DNA of 47,612 nt from Saprospiraceae bacterium (GTDB lineage Bacteria > Bacteroidota > Bacteroidia > Chitinophagales > Saprospiraceae). Both the position numbers and the translations under genes were made by a program. Location of the stretch: NCBI GenBank assembly GCA_020627785.1, contig JAHDGF010000019.1:1-47612 (forward strand), read 5' to 3'. Below the pieces are notes generated by a model, which did not search any database, was not told the DNA's origin, and worked only from the letters and a program-made list of their open reading frames with translations. Below, piece by piece: positions 17,296 through 24,823 of this stretch; within the stretch, counting starts at the first letter, position 1, and every line of letters begins with the position of its first letter.

Positions 17296-17712
17296 ATGAA
17301 ACAGATAATCACCTCCTTATTATTTTTGACGATAAGCATTTCTTATGGTCAATCTAAGGCTAATAATAAACTCGGCGAATGCCCTGAGATAATTATCAAT
17401 ACAGAAAGATTTGCTCTGATTGACGATTCAGAAGTTGAAATTCTAAATACCCAATTGGTTGACAACTACCTTCATTTAAAATTGAAACATTTTGGTTCGA
17501 AAGACTCAAAAGTAACCTTAATCGATGCAGGGCATATTAAAGAATCATTTCCACCGCAGAGAGATTTGAGGATAGAGATAACTGAGGGAAATCAAGACAG
17601 CGATTATGTAATTCTAGATTATTGCTTCAAGTTCCTTTCAGCAAATGAAAATGATCAAAATGAGACTGTGATATATAACATGAAGAAGGAGAGGATTAGA
17701 ATAAAATTCTAA
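17296..17712 (+). CDS. small secreted protein, unknown function
   Basis: The Met at 17296 begins a signal peptide (MKQIITSLLFLTISISYGQ), so it is preferred over the in-frame ATG at 17260; the product is 138 residues. The mature part is a single small beta-rich domain (LVDNYLHLKLKHFGSKDSKVTLIDAGHIKESFPPQRDLRIEI) with two Cys. Similar short secreted proteins are common in Bacteroidota, but I know of no named family. Confidence 0.65.
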   Translation: MKQIITSLLFLTISISYGQSKANNKLGECPEIIINTERFALIDDSEVEILNTQLVDNYLHLKLKHFGSKDSKVTLIDAGHIKESFPPQRDLRIEITEGNQDSDYVILDYCFKFLSANENDQNETVIYNMKKERIRIKF

Positions 17713-17753
17713 CCTGAGATTATCTGCAATTAATCTAGATCAAACAAAGGATT

Positions 17754-18443
17754 CTACTTTTGCATGGTCTCTAGAATTATTTTTTTCATGATATCATAGC
17801 CTGCACGATTTGGGTGCACACCATCTGGCGCCAAGTTTTTTGGTAAACCGTTCTCATCATCAACCATAACTGAAAAGTAATCGGCATATCTAAAGTAATG
17901 ACTATCGGCATAATCCATTATCATCTTATTCAATGCAGGAATTTTTTCCCAAGGATTTTTGTGAGGGACCCAAGGAAAATCTGAGGCTGGAAGTACCGAA
18001 CAAAGAATCACCTCAATACCATTGGCTCGGGCTAGCTCTGCCATAGATTTTATATTCTCTATAATTTCTTCTAAGGTAATAGGTCCTGTATTTCCCGCGA
18101 TGTCATTAGTACCAGCGAGGATCACAACAAGCCTCGGATCTAAATTGATCACGTCTTGTCGAAATCGTAGCAACATCTGCGGTGAGGTCTGTCCACTGAT
18201 TCCTCTACTCAGGTAGCCATTGTCATTAAAAAATTCTGGATCTTCCCTTATCCATCCTTCGGTAATAGAGTTACCCATGAATATGGCATTTATTTCTGGC
18301 GCTGAATCGCCTAAGAATTTTTTATTCTCCGCTTGGTAACGTTCTAAATTAGCCCAATCTTGAGACATTGTATGTGAGGTAGTTTTAGTGGTGCAACTTG
18401 AAATAAATAGCGATCCCAATAAAGCAACAATTTTTAAATTCAC
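17754..18443 (-). CDS. SGNH/GDSL hydrolase lipoprotein
   Basis: The 229-residue product has a lipobox (FISSC, Cys 17) and a complete SGNH set: block I FMGNSITEGW (nucleophile Ser in GNSI), block II Gly in YLSRGISGQTS, block III VILAGTNDIAG (Asn of GTND), and block V DGVHPNRAGY (Asp and His). Such enzymes remove acyl groups from polysaccharides or lipids; the platelet-activating-factor acetylhydrolase-like subgroup fits best. It is probably anchored to a membrane facing the periplasm. Its start is 15 bp from the divergent SDR start, so the two share a very small promoter region. Confidence 0.88.
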   Translation of the reverse strand: MNLKIVALLGSLFISSCTTKTTSHTMSQDWANLERYQAENKKFLGDSAPEINAIFMGNSITEGWIREDPEFFNDNGYLSRGISGQTSPQMLLRFRQDVINLDPRLVVILAGTNDIAGNTGPITLEEIIENIKSMAELARANGIEVILCSVLPASDFPWVPHKNPWEKIPALNKMIMDYADSHYFRYADYFSVMVDDENGLPKNLAPDGVHPNRAGYDIMKKIILETMQK

Positions 18444-18458
18444 TGAAAAAAATATTTG

Positions 18459-19262
18459 ATGTTTCAGAAAGATACCTTTAAAGATAAGATAGTTTTGGTC
18501 ACTGGCGGTCGTTCGGGCATTGGTTTTCAGATTGCCAAAGATTTCCTTTTACTTGGAGCAACTGTGTTTATCTGTTCTAGAAAAGAGGAGAAGCTTTTAG
18601 CTGCTGCGGAGCAACTCAAAAAATACGGAGAGGTATATGCCCAGAGCTGTGATATAAGAAATTCAGAAGAGATAAGTGCCTTGGCTACTTTTATCAAAGA
18701 AACCAAAGGAAGACTCGACATCCTAATTAACAATGCTGGTGGTCAATTTCCAGCCTTGGCAGAATATATTAGTGATAATGGCTGGATGGCTGTAATCAAT
18801 AACAATCTCAATGGGACCTTCTTCATCACCAAAATAATGGCTAAAGAATTTTTCATTCCACAAGCATCTGGAAATGTAGTCAACATCATCGCAGACATTT
18901 ACCGAGGTTTTCCGGGCATGGCACATACAGGGGCGGCGAGAGCCGGTGTCGATAACTTAACTAAGTCTTTAGCTCAAGAATGGGCGAGATCCAACATGCG
19001 ATTAAATTGTGTCGCACCAGGCTACATAGATTCCTCTGGACTAGAAAATTATCCTCAGGAAATTCAAGATAAATTTGCGGAAGCGATGAAAGCAATTCCA
19101 CTGCAACGCTTTGGTACAGTAGAGGAAGTGTCTAATGCCGTCTGTTTCTTATCGAGCGACCTAGCGAGTTACATTTCTGGAACGACCTTGTATGTGGATG
19201 GTGCGCAACACTTAAATTTTGATAAGATGGGATTGCCGGAGGTGTTGAGGAGTTTTATGTAG
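18459..19262 (+). CDS. SDR-family oxidoreductase, 2,4-dienoyl-CoA reductase-like
   Basis: The ATG at 18459 is preferred to the TTG three bases upstream; the product is 267 residues. It has the Rossmann motif TGGRSGIG (residues ~15-22), NNAGG near 90, and a C-terminal FLSSDLASYISGTTLYVDGAQ. The usual Y-x-x-x-K is replaced by HTGAARAGVDNLTKSLAQEW, the pattern of dienoyl-CoA-reductase-like SDRs. The last ~140 bp are duplicated in decayed form at 29883-30023, on the other side of the lasso locus. Confidence 0.88.
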   Translation: MFQKDTFKDKIVLVTGGRSGIGFQIAKDFLLLGATVFICSRKEEKLLAAAEQLKKYGEVYAQSCDIRNSEEISALATFIKETKGRLDILINNAGGQFPALAEYISDNGWMAVINNNLNGTFFITKIMAKEFFIPQASGNVVNIIADIYRGFPGMAHTGAARAGVDNLTKSLAQEWARSNMRLNCVAPGYIDSSGLENYPQEIQDKFAEAMKAIPLQRFGTVEEVSNAVCFLSSDLASYISGTTLYVDGAQHLNFDKMGLPEVLRSFM

Positions 19263-19305
19263 TAATCAGAAACTATAAAACTCATGTGTGTCCAAAGTAG
19301 ATTAT

Positions 19306-20523
19306 TTATTTCCTTAAATGATCCATCAACAAATAGTAAAACTCTGTCCCAATCATTGGTTCTTGCGGCGGTAACTGATGAATATCCAAAGAAGGATTGG
19401 AATTGCCTTCAATTAATTTAATACCTGTTTTGCTTATAGCAACATCCCATCCAATCAATGGAATCTCATTAAGCAATCCATGAGCTTTAATTAGTAAAGA
19501 TTTCAATTCATCCCAATATGGTAATCCAAAGTTCTGATTAACTCGTTTTTTTAATTCTGCAGAAGCATCTTTTCCATTTGCAATAAAATTCATCATTCTG
19601 CCAGAACCAAGGTCCATGGAAATTCCAGCGGCCCCTTTATGCATAAAACTCAGGCGAGCTGAATTCTGCGGGACAATCAATATCGGACTAAAAAGTTTAA
19701 CCTTCCCATTCTTGTCTAGAATGCTTAGTACTCTTATAGTAGTCAATGCACCATTCCCTAACTTCTCAAAAATCGGGTGATGCACGATTTTTTCTTGAAT
19801 TAAAAGATCAGTTTTCGAGTCTATGGCCAGCCGCTTTAAAATATCGCCCAAGGTATCTTTTCCTATGGGCTGGTCTTTTCGTCCTGTGATGTAGCTTTGT
19901 AGTTTTGTATCAAACTCAAATAGTGTAAATCCCTTCCCAGAATTTCCCACAAAAGGCTTGACAACAAAGTCATCAATATTTTTTAAATGAATTGAATCAA
20001 AACTAAGTTGTCCCGCAGAATTTACCCATCCAAAAGTAGTCGGAATAGTAATATCATTTTCCATACAGAATAAAGAAAATTGATATTTATCATTCAACAA
20101 GTTCACTGCATCTGAAGAGCTGGATAAAAGACTTAGACAATGGATCATTGACTTATGATAAAGGTATTGATGTCTATTTTCCCAATGCGATTTATCAAAT
20201 AATTGAAAGGTAGAAATGTATTCCGGATGAATCTGATCACGTAAGATCAAATCGGTTTTCAATTTATGAAACTGGTTGTTTCCTTTAGAAAAATTGAACA
20301 AGCGCTTTGCACAAAAATAGGGCTTCAATAGTAGATGAGAAAATAGATGATAGACAAGATACTGTGACGGCCTAGTAAATAATTTCTTGGACCATATTTC
20401 TTTCAATGCAGCAGGAGCCCCTTTTTGTAGATAATAAGGCGTCCTTCTTTTTAACTTACCAACAAATTTTCTCATTTTGTGAATATTGAAGCTTTTCTCC
20501 TCCCCAAAAGCCTTCTCAACCAT
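19306..20523 (-). CDS. ATP-grasp protein of lasso locus 1 (sugar-transfer-associated type)
   Basis: The 405-residue product matches the 'sugar-transfer associated ATP-grasp' type. Visible pieces are DDFVVKPFVGNSGKGFTLFEF (ATP-binding lysine and glycine loop, ~195-215), LLIQEKIVHHPIFEKLGNGALTTIRVLSI, and the metal/ATP site LIGWDVAISKTGIKLIEGNSNPSLD near the C-terminus. A paralogue sits in locus 2 (45140-46339). The family is expected to make an amide or ester-like bond through an acyl phosphate, but its partner is not established. It is head-to-head with the kinase, 7 bp apart; the Met at residue 17 is an alternative start giving a 55-bp gap. Confidence 0.85.
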   Translation of the reverse strand: MVEKAFGEEKSFNIHKMRKFVGKLKRRTPYYLQKGAPAALKEIWSKKLFTRPSQYLVYHLFSHLLLKPYFCAKRLFNFSKGNNQFHKLKTDLILRDQIHPEYISTFQLFDKSHWENRHQYLYHKSMIHCLSLLSSSSDAVNLLNDKYQFSLFCMENDITIPTTFGWVNSAGQLSFDSIHLKNIDDFVVKPFVGNSGKGFTLFEFDTKLQSYITGRKDQPIGKDTLGDILKRLAIDSKTDLLIQEKIVHHPIFEKLGNGALTTIRVLSILDKNGKVKLFSPILIVPQNSARLSFMHKGAAGISMDLGSGRMMNFIANGKDASAELKKRVNQNFGLPYWDELKSLLIKAHGLLNEIPLIGWDVAISKTGIKLIEGNSNPSLDIHQLPPQEPMIGTEFYYLLMDHLRK

Positions 20524-20530
20524 TTAATTT

Positions 20531-21448
20531 ATGTTCCAATACAAGGCTTATTCGCTGAATATAAACTCTGAGATTGAATTTCCTGAATTTATGCCTAGTG
20601 AAAAACAAGAATTTGATGTAGAAATTGTTTTAGGAAAAACTCCGGATCAACTGGTTGGCGAAAATGTTGTAACAAAAGTGCGTTACCAGGCGACTAAAAA
20701 TGAAGTTTTATACCTTCTCAAAGGTGCAGGAAAAATCTATATTTCGAAAGGAACTTCTATAATTGTAGAACCAATAGAAAATCCGGACTGGGAACATTTA
20801 AAGAACCATGTTAGATCAAGAGCAATCGCTGCGATCCTCCATCAACGTAAATGGGCCATCCTTCATGGCAGTGCGATTTATAAAAATGGTAAGGCAATCA
20901 TATTTATCGGAAGATCTGGCGCTGGAAAGTCTACATTTTTAGGTGCATTTATAAAAAAAGGATATGACTTTATTTCAGATGACCTGTGCCTAATTAAAAA
21001 AACGAAGGAAGGTCAAATCTTACTTTTTCCTGCCTACCCTCAAGTCAGACTTTGGGAAAATTCTATCCAATTGATCGAGACAAACGAACATTTAGAAAAA
21101 GGTCCAGCTGTCAGATCTGAACTTGACAAGTATTTCATGAAACCCAAAACGTCATTTATCAAAAACCCCACGCCAATAAACAATGTTTACGTATTGAATG
21201 CAACCCAGAATAAAGTACATAGTATCCAAAATCTTCCTCCGCTTGAAAAGCTTTCTCAACTTCTAAAATTTTCTTTCGCAAAGGGACATCTAGAAGGTCT
21301 TGGAGGTCATATAGAACAGTTTGAATTATACAGTCAGCTTTTAAAGGATACTTCAATAAAAACTATAGATAGACCATTGGGTATGAAAAGGGAATCCTTC
21401 TGGAAAATGATAGAGGAAGTAGAACATGATTTTTTAAATCCTGTATAG
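20531..21448 (+). CDS. HPr-kinase-like lasso-peptide kinase
   Basis: The 305-residue product has a Walker A loop GRSGAGKST at 127-135, a Walker B/catalytic-like SDD at 149-151 and LHGSA at 111-115, as in HPr-kinase-like enzymes. It lacks the long N-terminal domain of true HPr kinase. Kinases of this class phosphorylate the C-terminal Ser of lasso peptides such as paeninodin. The precursor at 23974 ends in Ser, which fits. It is the first gene of the block kinase-sulfotransferase-B1-B2-hydroxylase; its TAG stop abuts the next gene's GTG. Confidence 0.88.
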   Translation: MFQYKAYSLNINSEIEFPEFMPSEKQEFDVEIVLGKTPDQLVGENVVTKVRYQATKNEVLYLLKGAGKIYISKGTSIIVEPIENPDWEHLKNHVRSRAIAAILHQRKWAILHGSAIYKNGKAIIFIGRSGAGKSTFLGAFIKKGYDFISDDLCLIKKTKEGQILLFPAYPQVRLWENSIQLIETNEHLEKGPAVRSELDKYFMKPKTSFIKNPTPINNVYVLNATQNKVHSIQNLPPLEKLSQLLKFSFAKGHLEGLGGHIEQFELYSQLLKDTSIKTIDRPLGMKRESFWKMIEEVEHDFLNPV

Positions 21449-22306
21449 GTGAAAGATAAAAATTTAGTCTGGCTTGCTTCCTATCCGAAATCCGGAAATA
21501 CTTGGTTTCGGGCTTTTCTAACTTCCCTCGTTACCGGCAACCAAGAGCTTAAAATCAATCAACTTGCTTTCAACGACAATTTAGCAGATAACCATTTTTT
21601 CGAGTTTGCTACTGGTCTTGACATTTCTGAAATGAGTCAAGCTGAGATTGATGACTTAAAACCTGAAGTGATGAAATATCTTGCTCTTACTTCTTCAAGT
21701 TTTACTGCTGCAAAAATCCACGAAAAATTTAGACTGTTGTCTAATGAAAAACCTTTAATCCCAATTCTTGAATCTTTGGTTGTTATTTACATCATAAGAA
21801 ATCCATTAGATGTTGCTGTCTCGTATGCACATCATGACCAGCTATCTATTGATAGAGTGATTGAACGGATGAACGAAGATTATACCCTAGCTAGTTTAGG
21901 AAACCGAGAGTTTTTTAATATCCCAGAAACTTTAGGAACATGGAGCGAACATGTTGTAAGTTGGGTAAGCAACGGCCATATTCCAGTACATGTAGTCAGG
22001 TACGAAGACATGAAAAGAGAAGCTTTGAACACATTTACAAAAGCAGTTGAAGCAATGGGTTTAAAATATTCGGAAGAAAAAATTTCCGCCGCCATAAAAA
22101 ATAGTAGCTTTGAAAGGCTGCAGGCACAAGAAAAAGAATCATTTTTTAAAGAAAAAACAGCCGTGTCAAATTCATTCTTTAGATCAGGAAAAATTGGAGA
22201 TTGGAAAACAAAATTGAATGACAATCAAGTCGAAAAAATTATCAGAGATCATAAAAAAGTAATGATTCATTATAATTACTTAGATTTAAATCATAACCCT
22301 ATTTAA
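21449..22306 (+). CDS. PAPS-dependent sulfotransferase (lasso locus 1)
   Basis: The 285-residue product starts with GTG. The 5'-phosphosulfate loop reads WLASYPKSGNTWFRAFL (residues 7-23) and the 3'-phosphate site reads IIRNPLDVAVSYAHH (~115-129), as in the cytosolic/general sulfotransferase family. The C-terminal part has the FFRSGKIGDWKTKL loop (R-x-G-x-x-G-D-W-K), which closes the PAPS site. All key pieces are present, so it should be active. It sits between the kinase and B1 genes and probably sulfates the lasso peptide or its sugar. It is the first of four sulfotransferases in this locus. Confidence 0.88.
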   Translation: MKDKNLVWLASYPKSGNTWFRAFLTSLVTGNQELKINQLAFNDNLADNHFFEFATGLDISEMSQAEIDDLKPEVMKYLALTSSSFTAAKIHEKFRLLSNEKPLIPILESLVVIYIIRNPLDVAVSYAHHDQLSIDRVIERMNEDYTLASLGNREFFNIPETLGTWSEHVVSWVSNGHIPVHVVRYEDMKREALNTFTKAVEAMGLKYSEEKISAAIKNSSFERLQAQEKESFFKEKTAVSNSFFRSGKIGDWKTKLNDNQVEKIIRDHKKVMIHYNYLDLNHNPI

Positions 22307-22315
22307 CTCATTGAA

Positions 22316-22597
22316 ATGTTTGATTCAACCACTAAAATTCAACGCAAAGATGATCAGCTATTAAGTAGCCCATTGGCCGATGAAATTGTCATGATGAATG
22401 TTAAGACAGGAGATTATCTTGGCCTAAATGGTGTTGCTACCTCTATTTGGAATTTGTTAGAAAAACCGATAACCATAGATGAAATTTGCCACGAACTCCT
22501 CGAAGAATATGAGATCGACAAAGCTACTTGTGCAGAAAAGACAATTGAATTTCTAATAAAATTAAAAGAAGACAATCTGATCATTATCCACAATTAG
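22316..22597 (+). CDS. PqqD-family peptide recognition element (lasso B1)
   Basis: The 93-residue product is a stand-alone RiPP recognition element: beta strands (IQRKDDQLLSSPLADEIVMMNVKTGDYLGLNGVATSIWNLL) followed by helices (ITIDEICHELLEEYEIDKATCAEKTIEFLIKLKEDNLI). In lasso systems B1 binds the YxxP-type leader and presents it to B2. The likely ligand motif here is W-I-D-P-x-L in the precursor at 23974. It is followed after one base by B2. No B1 is visible in locus 2. Confidence 0.88.
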   Translation: MFDSTTKIQRKDDQLLSSPLADEIVMMNVKTGDYLGLNGVATSIWNLLEKPITIDEICHELLEEYEIDKATCAEKTIEFLIKLKEDNLIIIHN

Positions 22598-22598
22598 A

Positions 22599-23039
22599 AT
22601 GGTACTTACTATTGTAAGAAAAATCCGAACTCTCACTCAATTTGAAAAACCTTTTTGGGTATTGGAAGCTATTTTTTTACTTCTAGCATCCAAAATTATA
22701 TTGAGTCTTTTCCCTTTTAAGAGAGTAACTAAAATAATGGGACAATTGATGGAAGAATCGTCCTTTGAAAATATGGAAGGGCAAGGAAAAGTTCAGACCT
22801 TAAGTGATGCCATAAAGATGGCAAGCAAAAATATTCCTTTTGAAACAGCCTGTTATGTTGAAGCCTTGACGGCAAAAATTATGTTGAACCGTCGAAAATT
22901 GATTAGCACACTTTATCTGGGTGTACTAAAAGATGAAGAAGGTTTGACCAAAGGACATGCATGGCTCCGATATGGAGATATAATAGTTACCGGAGAGGAG
23001 AGCCATGAAAAATATACCGTCATCGCCACCTACTGCTAA
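22599..23039 (+). CDS. lasso leader peptidase B2, transglutaminase-like
   Basis: The 146-residue product is a cysteine protease of the lasso B2 (microcin J25 McjB C-terminal) family. The catalytic set is visible: Cys85 in ETACYVEALTAK, His120 in KGHAWLRYG, and Asp127 in YGDII. An N-terminal hydrophobic helix (~residues 19-39) is normal for the family. It removes the leader so that Gly+1 is freed for ring closure. The genes B1 and B2 are one base apart and surely co-translated. Confidence 0.88.
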   Translation: MVLTIVRKIRTLTQFEKPFWVLEAIFLLLASKIILSLFPFKRVTKIMGQLMEESSFENMEGQGKVQTLSDAIKMASKNIPFETACYVEALTAKIMLNRRKLISTLYLGVLKDEEGLTKGHAWLRYGDIIVTGEESHEKYTVIATYC

Positions 23040-23068
23040 ATTTTCCCAAAAGATCAAAAAGAAAGCAT

Positions 23069-23641
23069 ATGAATGAAATTCTGCAACAATTAAATCCCAA
23101 TAAAACTGAAAGTATCCGTGAACTAGGCCCAATTGATATTTCAACCATTAAACAAATGGTTGAAAGACTTGGCGATCAATTGTGGGAGAATGAAACGGAA
23201 GGGAGAGAGAATAAGTTTGCCGTATTTCACCATACCCAGCACATAATATTTCGCTTCCCGGATACATCCATTACGCGGTTGGACGTCCACGATAATCCTA
23301 GCTGGACCATTTGGAAACCTTTTCTTTTGCCCTTAATGGAACAGGCTGTCAAACCATACGGCTACGAAAATGGAGAGTTCAAAGCTGTAATGTTGGCCAA
23401 GTTAAAGGCGGGATATGCCATAGATATGCATAAAGATGGTCTACCAGAATATTATTTTCTACATAAAATACACATCCCCATTCAGACCAATGAACTCGTT
23501 AAATTCCACATAAAGCCGAATGATTATTACTTAAAAGAAGGATATGCCTACGAAGTGAATAATCTATTATCACATTATGTCACTAATAAAGGCAAAGAAG
23601 ATCGCATACACTTGATTTTCGAATATGTAAATATGAAATAA
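23069..23641 (+). CDS. aspartyl/asparaginyl beta-hydroxylase-like dioxygenase
   Basis: The 190-residue Fe(II)/2-oxoglutarate enzyme has the AspH (PF05118-type) core: H121-x-D123 in DMHKDG, the HKIHIPIQTNELVKF strand, distal H169 in LLSHYVTNKG, and the 2-oxoglutarate-binding R179 in DRIHLIF, ten residues later as usual. All ligands are intact. It is 29 bp downstream of B2, in the same operon. Beta-hydroxylated Asp is known in some lasso peptides, but the core predicted at 23974-24108 has no Asp or Asn, so the target may be the second precursor (44695-44853) or another residue. Confidence 0.88.
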   Translation: MNEILQQLNPNKTESIRELGPIDISTIKQMVERLGDQLWENETEGRENKFAVFHHTQHIIFRFPDTSITRLDVHDNPSWTIWKPFLLPLMEQAVKPYGYENGEFKAVMLAKLKAGYAIDMHKDGLPEYYFLHKIHIPIQTNELVKFHIKPNDYYLKEGYAYEVNNLLSHYVTNKGKEDRIHLIFEYVNMK

Positions 23642-23973
23642 ACTAAAACGGATTTAATAAATGGGGGGTTGCAGCTGATGGCATTTCTGAGACAATCGTG
23701 AATTGCCATAAGACTTGCAGTTAGAACTACTTGAGAAATTTCTTGTTTTGATCAATTTTAAGGCCTAATCTTTGTTGACATAGGCTTAATGATGGCATTC
23801 ATAGCAGTTTCGGCAGTTTCTGTTACAAAAAGTGGACAGAAGTAGGCGTTTTACCGAATATTATAAGGCATTGTCGAATCATTTCAGTAACAAATACGTG
23901 AAAACGAAATAAATGTTATAAATTTGCCAATAGTTGATTTAAACACAATAGAAATAACTCCAAAATTAAAAAG
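23642..23973 (+). promoter_or_regulatory. gap upstream of precursor 1, with a possible promoter
   Basis: This 332-bp gap holds no other gene I can support. A TAAATTTG element at 23919-23926 matches the Bacteroidota -7 pattern TAnnTTTG and would start transcription ~40 bp before the precursor ATG; no good -33 TTTG is seen at the right distance. The gap suggests that the precursor has its own promoter, as needed for high expression of a RiPP peptide. Confidence 0.35.
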
Positions 23974-24108
23974 ATGGCCAACAATACAACCGATAAAAAA
24001 ACCTGGATAGACCCAGCGCTTAAGAAGTTTAATAAAATGGACTTGGTCAAAGGTGGGGCTGCCCCAATGAGTTTGGAAGGTGGAGCATGTTACAAAACAG
24101 GTAGCTAG
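23974..24108 (+). CDS. lasso-peptide precursor 1 (A1)
   Basis: A 44-codon ORF lies between the hydroxylase and the next cluster genes. The leader contains W11-I-D-P14-x-L16, the lasso B1 recognition motif (YxxPxL with Trp for Tyr). The predicted core begins at Gly27, after Leu-Val-Lys, and reads GGAAPMSLEGGACYKTGS. Glu35 is residue 9 of the core, so a Gly1-Glu9 nine-residue macrolactam ring can form; starting at Gly28 would give an eight-residue ring instead. Val25 takes the usual -2 Thr place. The C-terminal Ser44 suits the HPr-like kinase, and Tyr40, Thr42 and Ser33 are candidate sulfation sites. Cys39 is unpaired. The position is reliable; exact cleavage is inferred. Confidence 0.82.
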   Translation: MANNTTDKKTWIDPALKKFNKMDLVKGGAAPMSLEGGACYKTGS

Positions 24109-24183
24109 ACTTCTCCCTTGTTTATTCCTTCAATAAATTGTTGAATTTCCATCCTAAAATGTGGGGGATTCTACAAAACGAGA

Positions 24184-24199
24184 AGCTAAAAATTTAGCT
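24184..24199 (+). terminator. weak hairpin after precursor 1
   Basis: AGCTAAA and TTTAGCT face each other over two bases, followed by a T-rich stretch on the + strand. It lies 75 bp after the precursor stop and could end its transcript, but the stem is AT-rich. Confidence 0.35.
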
Positions 24200-24232
24200 C
24201 AATTTAATTTCTTTCTTTTATTTTAAACGAAC

Positions 24233-24823
24233 TCATCTTGAATGCAGTTCATCTCCTTTCTTGTTTAAATGAGGGAAGGGTAATTTTATTATTGGTCTAT
24301 TTAAAAATTCACACAATTCAAGCCATCCGGCACCTTGCTCCCAATCAACGATTATTAAATCGTCTGGCCTACCTTTAAAATAATGCTGCACTTCATCCAT
24401 GTGCCGGCGATATCTACTTAAATATATTTCTTCGTTCCCTTTAATTTCAGAATGACCATACATCCACTTTCGATATATATTGTTGGTTCCTTCAAAGAAA
24501 TGAGTACAACTAGCTAGCCACTTCTCAGGATCTCTCTTCGTTAGAATAAATTTACTTCCGGGAAAAGCAAGATCTAATTCTTTGTAAATTAAGTACCATG
24601 GATTATCTAAGCTTGCATCAAAGTCTTTGATATAATTTAAGTATGGCTGGAGGTCGTTGTTTACTAACAAGCGTACACATTTTTCCAAGCCCCAGATTCG
24701 TCTCAAATCATCCAAGCCCCTATTGCAGTGATAACCTAAAATTTTTAAGGCTAGGGCCAGCGAAGTTGTCCCAGTTTTGTGAAAACCAATTCCAAATACT
24801 TTCTGTTTACTTTCCAAATTCAT
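24233..24823 (-). CDS. sulfotransferase (GIGFHKTGTTSL type), lasso locus 1
   Basis: The frame opens at 24874, but the Met at 24823 (MNLESKQKVFGIGFHKTG) is the natural start and overlaps the upstream glycosyltransferase by 17 bp; the product is 196 residues. The PAPS 5' loop is GIGFHKTGTTSL near the N-terminus and the 3' site is ILTKRDPEKWLASC. This compact family (PF17784-like) includes many bacterial enzymes of unknown acceptor. It is a close paralogue of the gene at 28218-28778, which shares the start motif, the RDP/ERL region and the C-terminal LNRPI...LN-K-G ending. Confidence 0.82.
   Translation of the reverse strand: MNLESKQKVFGIGFHKTGTTSLALALKILGYHCNRGLDDLRRIWGLEKCVRLLVNNDLQPYLNYIKDFDASLDNPWYLIYKELDLAFPGSKFILTKRDPEKWLASCTHFFEGTNNIYRKWMYGHSEIKGNEEIYLSRYRRHMDEVQHYFKGRPDDLIIVDWEQGAGWLELCEFLNRPIIKLPFPHLNKKGDELHSR

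Noticed and set aside
20531..21448. True HPr kinase/phosphorylase (HprK) of carbon control
   Set aside because: The length and N-terminus differ from HprK, no HPr gene is near, and it is the first gene of the lasso operon. The HPr-kinase-like peptide kinase reading fits better.
22599..23039. General transglutaminase/protease
   Set aside because: The small size, the Cys-x-x-x-A-L pattern, GHAW and linkage to a PqqD gene match lasso B2.
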